Of a stretch of 64,000 bases of DNA, positions 26,358 through 35,679 are shown one piece after another. How positions within the stretch are numbered: the first letter of the stretch is position 1; each line of letters opens with the position of its first letter. The translations under genes and the position numbers were made by a program. The DNA comes from an uncultured Pseudomonadota bacterium (GTDB taxonomy: Bacteria; Myxococcota_A; UBA796; SXON01): the NCBI GenBank assembly GCA_903885375.1, contig CAISIK010000167.1, forward strand, positions 1-64,000. The letters run 5' to 3'. A model generated the notes under the pieces. The model searched no databases and was not told where the DNA came from. It worked only from the letters and a program-made list of their open reading frames with translations.

Positions 26358-26711
26358 CTAGGTGAACCGGGAATCCAGCTCGGCCTCGGTGTGCGCCCAC
26401 CCCACGAGGAGCGGGGCGCCGTGGTGCTCCACGATGGGGCGCTTCAGGAGCATCGGGTCCGACACGAATGCCTCGATCCACTGGTCGTCCGACCAGTCCT
26501 CCCGCTCCGGACCGAGGGCCCGGTAGCTGCCGCCCGACACGTTGCGCATGGCGCGGTTGCCGAAGAACTGCACCCACCGGGCCACGCGGGTGGGCGAGAG
26601 CGGCGTCTGCCGGAAGTCCACGAACTCCACGTCCTGACCGCGCTGCTTGAGCGCCGCGAGGGCCTTCTTCACCGTGCCGCAGTTGGGGATGCCGTAAACG
26701 GTCACGCTCAT
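26358..26711 (-). CDS. ArsC/Spx (YffB-like) family protein
   Basis: This 117-residue protein has the thioredoxin-like fold of the ArsC/Spx/YffB family. The opening VTVYGIPNCGTVKKALAAL carries one redox Cys (Cys11), and the CxxVKKA spacing is the YffB type rather than the arsenate-reductase type. Later blocks are VEFVDFRQTPLS and MLLKRPIVEHHGAPLLVGW, the conserved substrate-loop region with the RP motif. The ATG at 26711 was chosen because the frame upstream runs into the divergent gene. It probably acts in the cytoplasm as a glutathione-dependent reductase or a regulator; arsenate reduction is not implied, and no ars genes are near. Confidence 0.85.
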   Translation of the reverse strand: MSVTVYGIPNCGTVKKALAALKQRGQDVEFVDFRQTPLSPTRVARWVQFFGNRAMRNVSGGSYRALGPEREDWSDDQWIEAFVSDPMLLKRPIVEHHGAPLLVGWAHTEAELDSRFT

Positions 26712-26804
26712 GGCCTTCCGATATCCCACTCCCCGCTCGCAAGGAAAAGTCGCGCGTCGTGCCGAACGGCGGACGCTGGCACGCCGCCTGCATACCCTCC
26801 TGCC

Positions 26805-28418
26805 GTGGCCGATCACCTGCACCCGCTCCGCACCGTGGCCCTGGCGCTGGCCGTGGTGCTGATCGCGAGCCTCCTGCCCAGCCTCGCGCTCGCCGCGGAG
26901 CCCCCGGCGCAAGCGGCGCCCGGCCTCGAGGCGGTCGACCCGCTCCTGCGCGCGCTCCTCGACCCCGCCGTTCCGCGCGGGCCCTACCCCGACCGCACCG
27001 ACGAGGATGTCCGCGTGGACCTCGTGCGCGCCGACGCCTGGCTGGAGGGCACGCGCCTCGTGGGCCACGCGCTGGGGCCCGGCGTGGCAGAGAACGGCAT
27101 CTGGATCGACCTCGACACCCGCGGGGGGCCGGCGGCCGACCTGCGGCTGGGGTTCGGCCGGGGCTGGTCGCGCGAGGTCACGCTCGATGGGCGCGCCTCC
27201 ACCCCCTTCCTCGGCGGCCAGCCGCTCGCCGAGGTCGGGTCGGACGGCCTGTGGTTCGATGTGGACCTCGCCACGAGCGACCGGTTCGACCCCGGGCACG
27301 CCGGCGCCATCGTGGTGAGCGTGAAGTCCTTCGATGGCACCGTGAGCGACCCCGGCCCCGGTGGTTTCCTCGGCGCCCCCACCGACGACGCGAAGGTGCT
27401 CTTCGCGTTGCTCGCGCGCTCCACCGCGATGGAGGACCCCGACCTCGCCGCGGCCCTCGCCGTCGGCTTCGGCACCCTCCGCGCGAAGGTGGCCGAGGAC
27501 ACCCTCCCGCTCCTCGATGCCGACGTGCTCGCCTGGTACCAGTACGGGGTCGCCCTCGATGCCTGGCTCGCCGCGCACGGCGCGGAATGGCGCCTTGGCG
27601 GCGAGGGCCCGCTCGGCAAGCTGGTGTGGGCCTGGCCCGCGGCGCAGACCGTCGCCTACGGTGGCCTGAGCCTTGCGAGCCAGACGGAGCTGCTCTCCCC
27701 CGCCCGGTACCGCTACCTCGTGCCCACGGCGGCCCAGCTCGCCGAGCTGCGCGAGGCCTCGCCGCTCTTCCCCACCGCCCGCGCCACCGCCGATGCGCTC
27801 GACGCCGCCGTGTGGAAGCAGCTGCGGTACCGCACCAACGACACGCTCATGGCGTCGTTGTGCCGCCGCAACGAGGTGGACGGCGACACCTGCCGGCAAT
27901 GGCGCGCGGAGGTCGGCCCGGCCGCGGTGCTCACCACGGTCGACGGCGTGGCCATCCCGCGCTCGGAGGGCGTGAGCGTGCCCCTCCAGCTCGCCCTGCG
28001 GGCCGAACGCGGCGGGTACGTGGGCGACTGCGCCGTGGCCACCAGCCTCGCCATCTGGCAGCTCCAGGCGCTGGGGATCCCGGCCATCGGCATGGGCTGG
28101 GCCGGCACCGACCCCTCCACCCCCACCCACGACGTTCCCCTGTGGCTCGATGGGGAGGTCTTCCGCGCCACCCAGCGGGGCCCCGGCCGGGAGTGGGCCG
28201 CCGAGAGCGCGTTCGTCTACGTGACGCTCCCCGGCGTGCACCCGCAGAACGCCTACCCGCTCGCCCGCGAGCCCAACGGCTGGTCGCGGGGGGGCTCGGT
28301 GGCCGGCGGGTGGACCCGCTTCGCCGAAGTACGGCGCATCCTCGCGGAGGGCCTGCCGGCCGCGGTGGTGCAGCAGTGGATCGACGTGCAGGCGCACGGC
28401 GGGTGGCCGACGTGGTGA
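26805..28418 (+). CDS. Secreted transglutaminase-like protein
   Basis: The GTG at 26805 gives a signal-like helix (about 8-33, ending LALAAEPP). The 537-residue mature protein has a beta-rich N-terminal half and a transglutaminase-like core: Cys409 in GGYVGDCAVATSLAIWQLQALGIPA, followed by His442 in PTHDVPLWLDG with acidic neighbours, the Cys-His-Asp order of the family. Proteins with this core hydrolyse or crosslink amide bonds. The YkgJ gene starts inside its stop codon (GTGA). The upstream frame to 26127 lies over the divergent ArsC-like gene and was excluded. The substrate is unknown. Confidence 0.7.
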   Translation: MADHLHPLRTVALALAVVLIASLLPSLALAAEPPAQAAPGLEAVDPLLRALLDPAVPRGPYPDRTDEDVRVDLVRADAWLEGTRLVGHALGPGVAENGIWIDLDTRGGPAADLRLGFGRGWSREVTLDGRASTPFLGGQPLAEVGSDGLWFDVDLATSDRFDPGHAGAIVVSVKSFDGTVSDPGPGGFLGAPTDDAKVLFALLARSTAMEDPDLAAALAVGFGTLRAKVAEDTLPLLDADVLAWYQYGVALDAWLAAHGAEWRLGGEGPLGKLVWAWPAAQTVAYGGLSLASQTELLSPARYRYLVPTAAQLAELREASPLFPTARATADALDAAVWKQLRYRTNDTLMASLCRRNEVDGDTCRQWRAEVGPAAVLTTVDGVAIPRSEGVSVPLQLALRAERGGYVGDCAVATSLAIWQLQALGIPAIGMGWAGTDPSTPTHDVPLWLDGEVFRATQRGPGREWAAESAFVYVTLPGVHPQNAYPLAREPNGWSRGGSVAGGWTRFAEVRRILAEGLPAAVVQQWIDVQAHGGWPTW

Positions 28419-28843
28419 AGGCGCCGATCTCCGGGTCCGGCCCCGAGGGGGCGACCTGCGGCGACTGCGTGTGGCGCAAGCCGGGAACCCACCGCGACCG
28501 TTGCCTCCGCCACGGCTCCCAGAGCGTGCGCGCCGACCTTCCCGCGTGTGCCGCCCACCTGCGCGACGAAGCCCTCGACTGCCTCACCTGCGGCGCCTGC
28601 TGCCGCGAGGCCTACCATACGGTCGAGGTCGGCGCGCGCGACCCCTTCGTCCGCGCCCACCCCGAGCTCCTCCATCGTACCGACGGGCGGCTGCAGGTGA
28701 TCCGCAACGGCCCGCGGTGCGCCTGCCTCGGCCCCGACCTGCGCTGCTCCGTCTACGCCGACCGGCCCCGCACCTGTCGCGACTTCGAACGCGGCGGACC
28801 GAACTGCGTGGACGCGCGGCGCCGCGTTGGGCTCAGCGCGTAG
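28415..28843 (+). CDS. YkgJ-family zinc/iron-chelating Cys-cluster protein
   Basis: This 142-residue protein belongs to the YkgJ (CxxCxxCC) family of small metal-binding proteins. An N-terminal knuckle CGDCVWRK is followed by the hallmark CLTCGACCRE (about 59-68), then CACLGPDLRCSVYADRPRTCRDFERGGPNC, so at least ten Cys are present and probably bind zinc or an iron-sulfur cluster. The start GTG overlaps the stop of the transglutaminase-like gene (a second GTG lies 3 bases upstream). The 3' end overlaps the convergent outer-membrane gene by 11 bases. Biochemical role is not known for the family. Confidence 0.8.
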   Translation: MKAPISGSGPEGATCGDCVWRKPGTHRDRCLRHGSQSVRADLPACAAHLRDEALDCLTCGACCREAYHTVEVGARDPFVRAHPELLHRTDGRLQVIRNGPRCACLGPDLRCSVYADRPRTCRDFERGGPNCVDARRRVGLSA

Positions 28844-29852
28844 CGGTCGGTACCGGCTCCACGGCCGGCGGCGCCGCCTTCAGGTCCTCCTTGTTCTTCT
28901 GCCACGTATCCAGCATGCGTTGCTCACGCAGCCGGGTGGCGCCGCCGAAGCGGTAGCTGAGCTCCCAGGTGTTGAGCACCCACGCGCCGGGAATGCTCGA
29001 CACGCCCGCGCCCACGCGCGCCTCCCAGTGCTCCCAGGAGAACTGCCAAGCCACGCTGGCCATGCCGGCCTCGAAGGGGTTCACGAAACCATCGTGTTCC
29101 AGCGCCTGTTCGAGGCCCAGAAAACTCGGTACGAAGAGGGTCTCGGATGCATCCACCTCGGAGTGGATGGTGCCCGCGGCCTGGAAGATGAGCGCATCGC
29201 GCCGGTTGAAGCGGATGTCGGTGGCCAGCCGCACGCCCACGGTGCGGACGTGGAGCAGGGAATCGCCGTGGTTGGGGTCGGCCGTCGCGCCGCTGTCGAG
29301 GAACCAAAGGAGCTGGTCGATGGTGTCGAGCGAGATGTCGCCGGCCACCTCGCCGCTCGTGTAGCTCCCGCCCACGTGCAGGGCCCAGGGCGGCGCGAGC
29401 TGGATCGAGGCCACCCCGCCGCCGGTGAGCAGCGTGGCATCGAAGTCGGTGCGCACGAGCCGGTCGTACTCCACCCAGCCGGCGATATCGAAGGGCCCGC
29501 CCTCCGTGGCGTGCACCTTGGCCTGCACGTTGGGGATGCCCAGCACATCGAGCAGCACGGAGGTGCCGGCCTGCACGTGGGGAATCACCCCCACCGTGAT
29601 GTTGCTGGCGCCGAGCTTCACCTCGCCGAACTCCAGCGTGTAGGCGGTGAAGTCGACCTGGCTGCGCGGGTTGGCCGGCAGGTGGAAGGGGCTCGGCTTC
29701 AGGCGACGGAGCCTGCGCTTGTCGATCGTGGGCGCTTCGGTGGCCGCACCGAGGTCGGGCGGCGCGGGTTCAGCCTCGGGAGCGGTCTCGGCGGGCGGCT
29801 CGTCCGGGGCCGCGAACGCAAGGTTGGTGATGAGGAGCACGTGGAACCACAT
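28833..29852 (-). CDS. Putative outer-membrane beta-barrel protein
   Basis: The 339-residue product has a leader (about 1-14, MWFHVLLITNLAFA) and a Pro/Glu-rich segment (about 15-40) followed by LRRLKPSPFHLPANPRSQVD. The rest alternates aromatic and polar residues in strands, with a repeated TVGV or TSVLLD pattern and an LSYRFGGATR near the end, as in outer-membrane barrels. The final about 30 residues (RMLDTWQKNKEDLKAAPP) form a charged helix, so the barrel does not end at the C-terminus. No named family was recognised. It is the last gene of a minus-strand run with a small lipoprotein and an OmpA-family protein. Confidence 0.6.
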   Translation of the reverse strand: MWFHVLLITNLAFAAPDEPPAETAPEAEPAPPDLGAATEAPTIDKRRLRRLKPSPFHLPANPRSQVDFTAYTLEFGEVKLGASNITVGVIPHVQAGTSVLLDVLGIPNVQAKVHATEGGPFDIAGWVEYDRLVRTDFDATLLTGGGVASIQLAPPWALHVGGSYTSGEVAGDISLDTIDQLLWFLDSGATADPNHGDSLLHVRTVGVRLATDIRFNRRDALIFQAAGTIHSEVDASETLFVPSFLGLEQALEHDGFVNPFEAGMASVAWQFSWEHWEARVGAGVSSIPGAWVLNTWELSYRFGGATRLREQRMLDTWQKNKEDLKAAPPAVEPVPTATR

Positions 29853-29906
29853 AGGCGCGAATCGGCACGGACCCGCACGCCTGAAGTCAAAAGGAAGGAC
29901 GTCGCC

Positions 29907-30320
29907 TCAAGTCCCGCGCGTGATTCTCCCCTCGCAGTTGCCGCGCACATCCACGTGGTCACCGCGGTCCCAGACGAAGCTGTTGCCGTCGTCCAGGTCG
30001 AGCACGCAGGCGAACTCCACGTCGTCCTCGCCCTCCGCGTAGGTGCACCGCGCGCTCTCCGCGTTCACCTCGAGCTCCCCGGACTCGCCCACGGTCGGCG
30101 AGACCTCCACGGCGAGCGTCACCGTGATGTCCACGTCGGTTCCGCCGGACTGCCCCTGGTAGAGGATGGCCCCCTCCCCCTCGTAGGCCTGCCCGCTCCA
30201 GTCGAGCGAGAACGCCACGTCCTCGTTCACGTCGCCGCAGCGGAGCGGCCCCGCCCAGTCGCCAGCCAGCGGCGTGCAGGCGAGGAGCGGGAGGGCGAGG
30301 AGACCGGCGACGAAGCGCAT
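29907..30320 (-). CDS. Small lipoprotein, beta-rich
   Basis: The 137-residue protein has a more usual lipoprotein leader than its relatives in this window: MRFVAGLLALPLLAC, with Arg2 and Cys15. The mature part has four further Cys, likely two disulfides, in short beta-strand segments such as DVDITVTLAVEV and VEFACVLDLDDG. A small beta-sandwich is likely. It lies 6 bases downstream of the OmpA-family gene and 54 bases before the outer-membrane barrel gene, so all three are probably one transcription unit in the outer membrane. Confidence 0.65.
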   Translation of the reverse strand: MRFVAGLLALPLLACTPLAGDWAGPLRCGDVNEDVAFSLDWSGQAYEGEGAILYQGQSGGTDVDITVTLAVEVSPTVGESGELEVNAESARCTYAEGEDDVEFACVLDLDDGNSFVWDRGDHVDVRGNCEGRITRGT

Positions 30321-30326
30321 GGAGGC

Positions 30327-33300
30327 TCAGGGTGCAGGAGAGGAGGGCAGCGTGACGATCTCGAACTCCACGCGCCGATTGGCGGCGCGGCCCGCCTCGG
30401 AGGTGTTCGGCTTCAGGGGCTGGCTCGCGCCGAAGCCGCGGGCCTCGACGCGGGCGGGTTCGACCCCGCGGCGGAGGAGGAAGCCGCGCACCGCGTCGGC
30501 GCGGCGCTGCGACAGGTCGAGGTTGTAGACCTCGGTGCCCCGGTCGTCGGTGTGGCCCCGCACCTGGATGTTCGCGAGCTCGGGGTGCAGGAGCAGCGTG
30601 GACGCCACCTGTTCGAGCACGGAGTAGCTGGCCGGATCGATGTCGCCCTTGTCGAAGGCGAAGTTCACGCGCTCGCGAATGACCACGCTCGTGTCGGTGA
30701 GCTCCACCTTGCCGGCGCCCATCACCGCCTTCACCGCCTGAACGCCCTCGCCCGCCGCCACCGCCATGTCGAGCCGCCAGGGGCCGAAGCCGGCGGCGCT
30801 GGCCACGAGCTGCCAATCGCCCGGCATGAGCGCGAAGGAGGCCCCCATGGTGCCGCTGCGCGTGGGCGACGTGCGGCCGGGGCCGATGGCGCGCACCTCG
30901 GCATCGACGGGACGACCGCCCGAGTCGACCACCTGCACCCGAACGGGGCGGGGGAGCCACTCCATCCGCAGGCGGCGCATCTGCGCGCCGGCCGCCACGC
31001 TCAGGAGCTCCTCACCGCGAGGCTGGTAGCCGCCGGCGCTGGCGGACACCCGCAGGGAGCCCGGCGGAAGGTCCGCGAGCAGCACGAGCCCATCGGCGGC
31101 GGTCGCGTGGACGACCCCGCCCGCCATGACGGACGCCCCGGCCACCGGACGGCCGGACGGATCGACCACCTCGAGCAACAACGATCCGCTCTGGGGCGCG
31201 GCCTGGCCGAGCCGCAGCTCTACAGGCAGCGGGGCCGAGCCCGTCTTCACGACGAGGTCTTCCTGGGCGATCCCCAGCGCCGAGGAAACGGCCACGAGCG
31301 TCCACTCGCCCGGATCGACGGTGACGGTTCGCCGGCCCGCAGCATCCACGAGGGCCGCCGGCACGGAGCCCGCGCCGTAGCCGCGCACGACGGCGTCGGT
31401 GGCGGGGCCCGCCGGGCCGCTGGCGAGCACCTCGAGGCGACGCCCGAGGGCTTCCAGCGTGGTGGTGAGCTCGGCGCGGCCCGAGCGCAGCGTGACGGAC
31501 GTTTCGCGCGGGCGATGGCCCTGCGCGCTCACCCTCACCAGGTGCGCGCCCGCCCGCAGCCCGGCCAGCTCCAGCGTGCCCGCAGAGGCGGTGGTGCCCA
31601 CATCGCTGCCATCGATCGCCACCCGGGCGCCCGCCAGCGCCCCGCCGAGGCTGGTCCGCACAGCGATGGCGAGCGACGCGGCCCCATCCTCCGACAAGAG
31701 GCCCGCGCCGATCTCCACGAGCGAGATGTCGTCGGGGCGGACCTCCACCTCGCGCTGCTGCATTCCGTAGGTGGGGCTCGCGATGGCGAGCGTCCACGTG
31801 CCCGGTTGCAGCTCGAACCAGGCCTCGCCGTCGGGGCCGAGGTTGACGGCGGGGACCTCCTCCGGACCGGAGAAGCGCACGCGCGCATCGAGCATCGCGC
31901 CCTCGAGGCCGCGGGCGAGGAGGTGCACCTGACCCGCGCGCCACCGCAGCGCCATCGTGAGCTCACGGGCCCCCTCGCCCACGGGCACCGTCTGCGAGGG
32001 CGCATCCCGGAACTTCTCCCCCCGGGCGCTGACCTCGCGCGTGCCCGGCGCCAGCTCGGCCAGCGTGAGGCTGCCGCCGTTGGCGGTGCGACCGGCGCTC
32101 TGCCCGTCGAGGAGCACCTCGGCCCCCTCCACGGGGTTGCCTGCAGGGTCCACCACGCGCACCACCAGCCGCCCCTGGCCCTTCTCGGACTCGCGCAGGC
32201 GCACGTCGATCACGACCAGCGAGGTGCGGCCGGGCTCCACGTCGAACTCCCGCTCCTGCGTGCCGAGGTCGGCCGCGCTGGCCACCATCACCCAGTGGCC
32301 GGGAAGGAGCGTGAAGGTGCGCTCGCCGTCGGGGCCGATGTTCTGGGCGGGCAGCTCCTCGGGCCCGGAGAACCGCACACGCGCATCCGGGACCGGCCCC
32401 GACGCGCCGCGGGTGACCACGCGCACGCTGCCGGGAGGCCGTTGGAGCACGATGAGGGCGTTCTCCCCCGGCGCCTGGGGCACGATGACGTCGTGCACGC
32501 CCTGCGCGCGGAAGTCGGGGTGCCCGACCACGAGCGAGTGGCTCCCGGCCGAAACGCCCTCCACCTCCAGCGAGCCGCCGGTGGCGGTCTGGCCGAACTG
32601 CTTGCCGTCCACCGTGACGACGGCGCCGCCCACGTCGCGGCCTTCGCTGTCGGAAACCTCGAGGCGCAGGCTGCTGTCGCCTTCTCGGCGCTGCAGGATG
32701 ACCGTCACCCGCTCGGGTCGGAAGCGGTCGGCGGCCAGATCGAGCCCGCGGCGCTGCGTGCCGTAGCCCTCGGCCGACACGCTCAGGACGAAGCGCCCCG
32801 GGCGGAGCGCCACGCGCGCCTCGCCATCCTCCCCGGCCGAGGCCGGCTCGGGGGCGCCCTCCCCTTCGACGGCCACCTGCGCATCCACCGGGCTGCCCTC
32901 GCCGTTTCGCACGGAAACGAGCACGTCCCACGGGCCGGGAGGGGGGAGGACGACGGCGGTGGTGGCCTCCACCGGCACCACCACGCGGGGCGCGGGGCGC
33001 TCGGCGTAGCCCACGCGCAGGTAGGCCCGACCCACCGCGGCGCCCACGCCGGGCGTGATCGCCGTACCGCCCGCCAGCGACACCCAGAGGCGATCGGTGA
33101 CCGAGCCGGTCACGCGGGCGAGCGCCTCGCCGGGGCTCGCCTGCACGAACGTGGCCGCCGACAGCGGCGAGGCCTGGAACCAGAGCTCCGTCCCGACGCC
33201 GAGCCGCGGCACGGGCCGCCAGTCGGCGCCGAGGGCGAGCCTCGTCCACACGCTCGTGTCGAGGCCTTCCAGCGAGCTCCCGCCGGTGTAGCCGAGCCCG

Positions 33301-33857
33301 AAGTCCACGGTGCCGCCGAGGCGTTCGCCGCGCTGCCCCACGACGACATGCGCGGCCCCGCCCGCGGACCCGGCGCCGAGGAGGGCCTCGGTGTTGCCGG
33401 TGGGGAGGAGCAGCTCGGCCACAACGTCCACCGCGAGGGCATCGGGCGTGGACGGCTGGACCACGGCGAACGGGGCGTACACGCGCAGGTCGCCCATGGC
33501 GGCCGGCTGAGGCTCCGAGTCATCGGCGAAGCTGAGCCACACCGGAACATCCACACCCACGCCCACCCGGCCGAAGCCCCAGGTGCCGCCGAGGTGGGCG
33601 CCGAAGAGGTCGTCCAGCGGGGAGTAGAGGCGGCTGCCGCTGGCGTCGGAGATCTGCGCCACGACGGGCGACTCGGCGAACTCGCCGGTGGCACAGGCCG
33701 CGTGGGTGCCCGCGGCGGCGAGCCCGGGAGACCAGGCCACGGTGGGCGCCGCGAACTCCGCCGCGCAGGGCGCCACCGCCACTCCGTGCGCGTCCGCCGC
33801 CCAGGCCACCTGGACATGCACGAGCAGGACGCACAGCAATGCGAAGAGGGCTGACAT
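30327..33857 (-). CDS. OmpA-family outer-membrane protein with many carboxypeptidase-regulatory-like repeats
   Basis: The ATG at 33857 begins a signal peptide (MSALFALLCVLLVHVQVAWA); the frame further upstream lies over the divergent kinase gene. The 1176-residue protein has a beta-barrel-like part (about 21-320), then about seven repeats of a CarboxypepD_reg-like beta-sandwich with the phrases VVDPAGNPVEGAEVLLDG, VRFSGPEE and LLPGHWVMVASAADLGTQ, and a C-terminal OmpA domain. The last contains INFAFDKGDIDPAS-like RVNFAFDKGDIDPAS, VRGHTDDRGTEVYNLDLSQRRADAV and GFGASQPL, which bind peptidoglycan. The repeats probably span the gap between barrel and wall or project from the surface. It is divergent from a Ser/Thr kinase gene. 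Confidence 0.85.
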   Translation of the reverse strand: MSALFALLCVLLVHVQVAWAADAHGVAVAPCAAEFAAPTVAWSPGLAAAGTHAACATGEFAESPVVAQISDASGSRLYSPLDDLFGAHLGGTWGFGRVGVGVDVPVWLSFADDSEPQPAAMGDLRVYAPFAVVQPSTPDALAVDVVAELLLPTGNTEALLGAGSAGGAAHVVVGQRGERLGGTVDFGLGYTGGSSLEGLDTSVWTRLALGADWRPVPRLGVGTELWFQASPLSAATFVQASPGEALARVTGSVTDRLWVSLAGGTAITPGVGAAVGRAYLRVGYAERPAPRVVVPVEATTAVVLPPPGPWDVLVSVRNGEGSPVDAQVAVEGEGAPEPASAGEDGEARVALRPGRFVLSVSAEGYGTQRRGLDLAADRFRPERVTVILQRREGDSSLRLEVSDSEGRDVGGAVVTVDGKQFGQTATGGSLEVEGVSAGSHSLVVGHPDFRAQGVHDVIVPQAPGENALIVLQRPPGSVRVVTRGASGPVPDARVRFSGPEELPAQNIGPDGERTFTLLPGHWVMVASAADLGTQEREFDVEPGRTSLVVIDVRLRESEKGQGRLVVRVVDPAGNPVEGAEVLLDGQSAGRTANGGSLTLAELAPGTREVSARGEKFRDAPSQTVPVGEGARELTMALRWRAGQVHLLARGLEGAMLDARVRFSGPEEVPAVNLGPDGEAWFELQPGTWTLAIASPTYGMQQREVEVRPDDISLVEIGAGLLSEDGAASLAIAVRTSLGGALAGARVAIDGSDVGTTASAGTLELAGLRAGAHLVRVSAQGHRPRETSVTLRSGRAELTTTLEALGRRLEVLASGPAGPATDAVVRGYGAGSVPAALVDAAGRRTVTVDPGEWTLVAVSSALGIAQEDLVVKTGSAPLPVELRLGQAAPQSGSLLLEVVDPSGRPVAGASVMAGGVVHATAADGLVLLADLPPGSLRVSASAGGYQPRGEELLSVAAGAQMRRLRMEWLPRPVRVQVVDSGGRPVDAEVRAIGPGRTSPTRSGTMGASFALMPGDWQLVASAAGFGPWRLDMAVAAGEGVQAVKAVMGAGKVELTDTSVVIRERVNFAFDKGDIDPASYSVLEQVASTLLLHPELANIQVRGHTDDRGTEVYNLDLSQRRADAVRGFLLRRGVEPARVEARGFGASQPLKPNTSEAGRAANRRVEFEIVTLPSSPAP

Positions 33858-33883
33858 GGACCTGCGGCGCGATGGGAGGCGGT

Positions 33884-33899
33884 GTCGGGGCCCCCCGAC
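33884..33899. promoter_or_regulatory. Perfect inverted repeat in the OmpA/kinase divergent gap
   Basis: GTCGGGG, two bases, CCCCGAC: 7-bp arms in the short gap between the divergent OmpA-family and kinase genes. It could be an operator or a 5' hairpin of the kinase mRNA. It argues mildly for the downstream kinase start at 33921. Confidence 0.3.
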
Positions 33900-33920
33900 G
33901 GGATAGAACATAGCCCAGCC

Positions 33921-35669
33921 GTGTACGGAGCAGGCGAAGCGATCGACATCTGGGTGGTGGAGCGTGCGCTCGGCCACGGAGGCATGGGGTCCGTCTACCG
34001 CTGCCACAACCGGGATGCCCGCCGCATCCTCGCAGCCATCAAGGTGCTCGACTACGGCCTGAAGCGGTCGGCGAAGGCCCGGGCCCGCTTCGTCCGTGAG
34101 GCGGAAATCCTCTTTTCGCTCGACCACCCGCACATCGTGAAGGTGCGGAACGTGCGGCTCGACGCCGACCCGCCCTACCTCGAGATGGAGTTCGTCGAAG
34201 GCGGGAGCCTCGAGCGCCGCATCGTGGCGGGGCCGGTCCCGCCCGCCGAGGTCATCGCCTGGCTCGAGCAACTCGCCAGCGCGCTCGCCTACCTCCACGC
34301 CCGCGGCATCCGCCACCGCGACGTGAAGCCCTCCAACGTGCTGGTGAACCCGCAGGGGCACGTGACCCTCGTGGACTTCGGCATCGCCACGGAAACGGAG
34401 GGCAGCACCCTCTCGGAGTCCGGCCAGGCGATGGGCTCGGTGGCCTACGTGCCGCCCGAGTGGGTGCACATGGGCGAGCTCGACCCCGTGCTTTGGGACA
34501 TCTACGCGCTGGGCGTGTGCGCGTTCGAAGCGCTCACCGGCCAGACGGCGTTCGGGGTGCCGAGCGGCGGGATGAGCACGCAGCGCTTCTACCAGGTGCT
34601 CACCGCCAAGCAGGGCCACCCCCCGCTCGACCCGGGTCCGGACGTGCCGTTCGGCCTCCGCGAGCTGGTGCGGGCGATGACCGACTCCGACCCCGCTGTC
34701 CGGCTCGCCTCCGCCGAGGCCGTGGGCCAGTGGCTGGCCCGGATCGACCCGGCCGACGTGCGTCCCGACCACACGTTCGCCGATGCCGCCGGCACCGCGC
34801 TGCCCGGGCGCCGGGGCGCCGACACGCCGCGCGGCGCCACGATGGTGCCCGGCAGCGAATCGTGGGGACCGGAGGTGGCGCCGGAGGTCCCGGTTGCCCG
34901 GCCGGCGGTGCCCGTGGTGCCCGCGAAGCCGGAGCGTCCGGCGGAGGGACGCCGCCGCGCGGCCGGTGGCACCTTGATCCTCGGGGCCGTGCTCGCTGCC
35001 GCGAGCGCCGCCGCCATCGCGGTTTTCGTGGGCAGCCGCCTCCTGCAGCCGCCAGTCACCCCTCCGCCCGCGCCGCCGCCCGTGGCGGCGATCCCCACCC
35101 CCGCGGCCGTTGCCCCACCCGCCGCGATGCCGCCCGCCGAGGTGCCGCCCGCAGTCACGCCGCCCGCCAAGCTGCCGCCCGCGGTGGTGCATCCCCCGGC
35201 GAAGGTGCCGCCCGCCGCCGAGGCGCCGAAACCGGAACCCGTGGCCCCCGCCGACGCGGTGGTCAAGGCGAGCGCCCCGAAGGCGGCGGGCGCCCCCATC
35301 ACCAACGCGCAGCTCGCCGCGTGGCTGGGCGCGAACGCCGACTGGCAGCGCGAGGCGGCGATCGCCGCCGGCAAGGCCGACGAGAAGTTCCTCAAGGGAT
35401 GGGTCGGCGCCACCCCGCCGCCCGGCAAGGAGTCCGCCCCGGCCGTAGGCGTGACGTGGTCGCTCGCCCGCGCCTACTGCGCGGGCCGCGGCGGCCTGGC
35501 CGATCTCCACGCGCCGCCCTTGTCGTGGACCGAGTCCGGCAGCCAGCCCTGGGTGGAGTACCGTCAGGCCGAAGGCCGTCCCCGCTGGCGGCGCGACGAC
35601 GGCGGCGTGAGCGATCAGGTCACCGCCGATCAGAGCGGTGTGTTCATCGGGTTCCGTTGCGCTCGCTGA
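33921..35669 (+). CDS. Receptor Ser/Thr protein kinase with C-terminal formylglycine-enzyme-like domain
   Basis: This is a PknB/Hanks-type kinase. With GTG at 33921 (a GTG at 33882 would add 13 residues) the Gly loop is GHGGMGSVYR (18-27), the ATP lysine Lys41, the catalytic loop HRDVKPSN (His132, Asp134) and the metal-binding DFG at 152-154; the APE motif reads PPE. A membrane helix lies about 348-371. The outside part is a Pro-rich stalk (about 372-455) and a shortened FGE-sulfatase (SUMF1)-like domain: ITNAQLAAWL, VGVTWSLARAYC, ending GFRCAR. That domain lacks a convincing copper-Cys pair, so it is more likely a ligand sensor than an enzyme. Divergent from an OmpA-family gene. Confidence 0.85.
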   Translation: MYGAGEAIDIWVVERALGHGGMGSVYRCHNRDARRILAAIKVLDYGLKRSAKARARFVREAEILFSLDHPHIVKVRNVRLDADPPYLEMEFVEGGSLERRIVAGPVPPAEVIAWLEQLASALAYLHARGIRHRDVKPSNVLVNPQGHVTLVDFGIATETEGSTLSESGQAMGSVAYVPPEWVHMGELDPVLWDIYALGVCAFEALTGQTAFGVPSGGMSTQRFYQVLTAKQGHPPLDPGPDVPFGLRELVRAMTDSDPAVRLASAEAVGQWLARIDPADVRPDHTFADAAGTALPGRRGADTPRGATMVPGSESWGPEVAPEVPVARPAVPVVPAKPERPAEGRRRAAGGTLILGAVLAAASAAAIAVFVGSRLLQPPVTPPPAPPPVAAIPTPAAVAPPAAMPPAEVPPAVTPPAKLPPAVVHPPAKVPPAAEAPKPEPVAPADAVVKASAPKAAGAPITNAQLAAWLGANADWQREAAIAAGKADEKFLKGWVGATPPPGKESAPAVGVTWSLARAYCAGRGGLADLHAPPLSWTESGSQPWVEYRQAEGRPRWRRDDGGVSDQVTADQSGVFIGFRCAR

Positions 35670-35679
35670 GGCCGCCGGC

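Noticed and set aside
26358..26711. Arsenate reductase call for the ArsC-like gene
   Set aside because: The single-Cys YffB-type motif and absence of ars neighbours do not support arsenate detoxification.
28833..33854. A 1675-residue plus-strand frame opposite the OmpA-family protein
   Set aside because: It mirrors the minus-strand genes, is built of His/Ala/Gly/Arg runs and covers three real genes. Shadow of strand bias.
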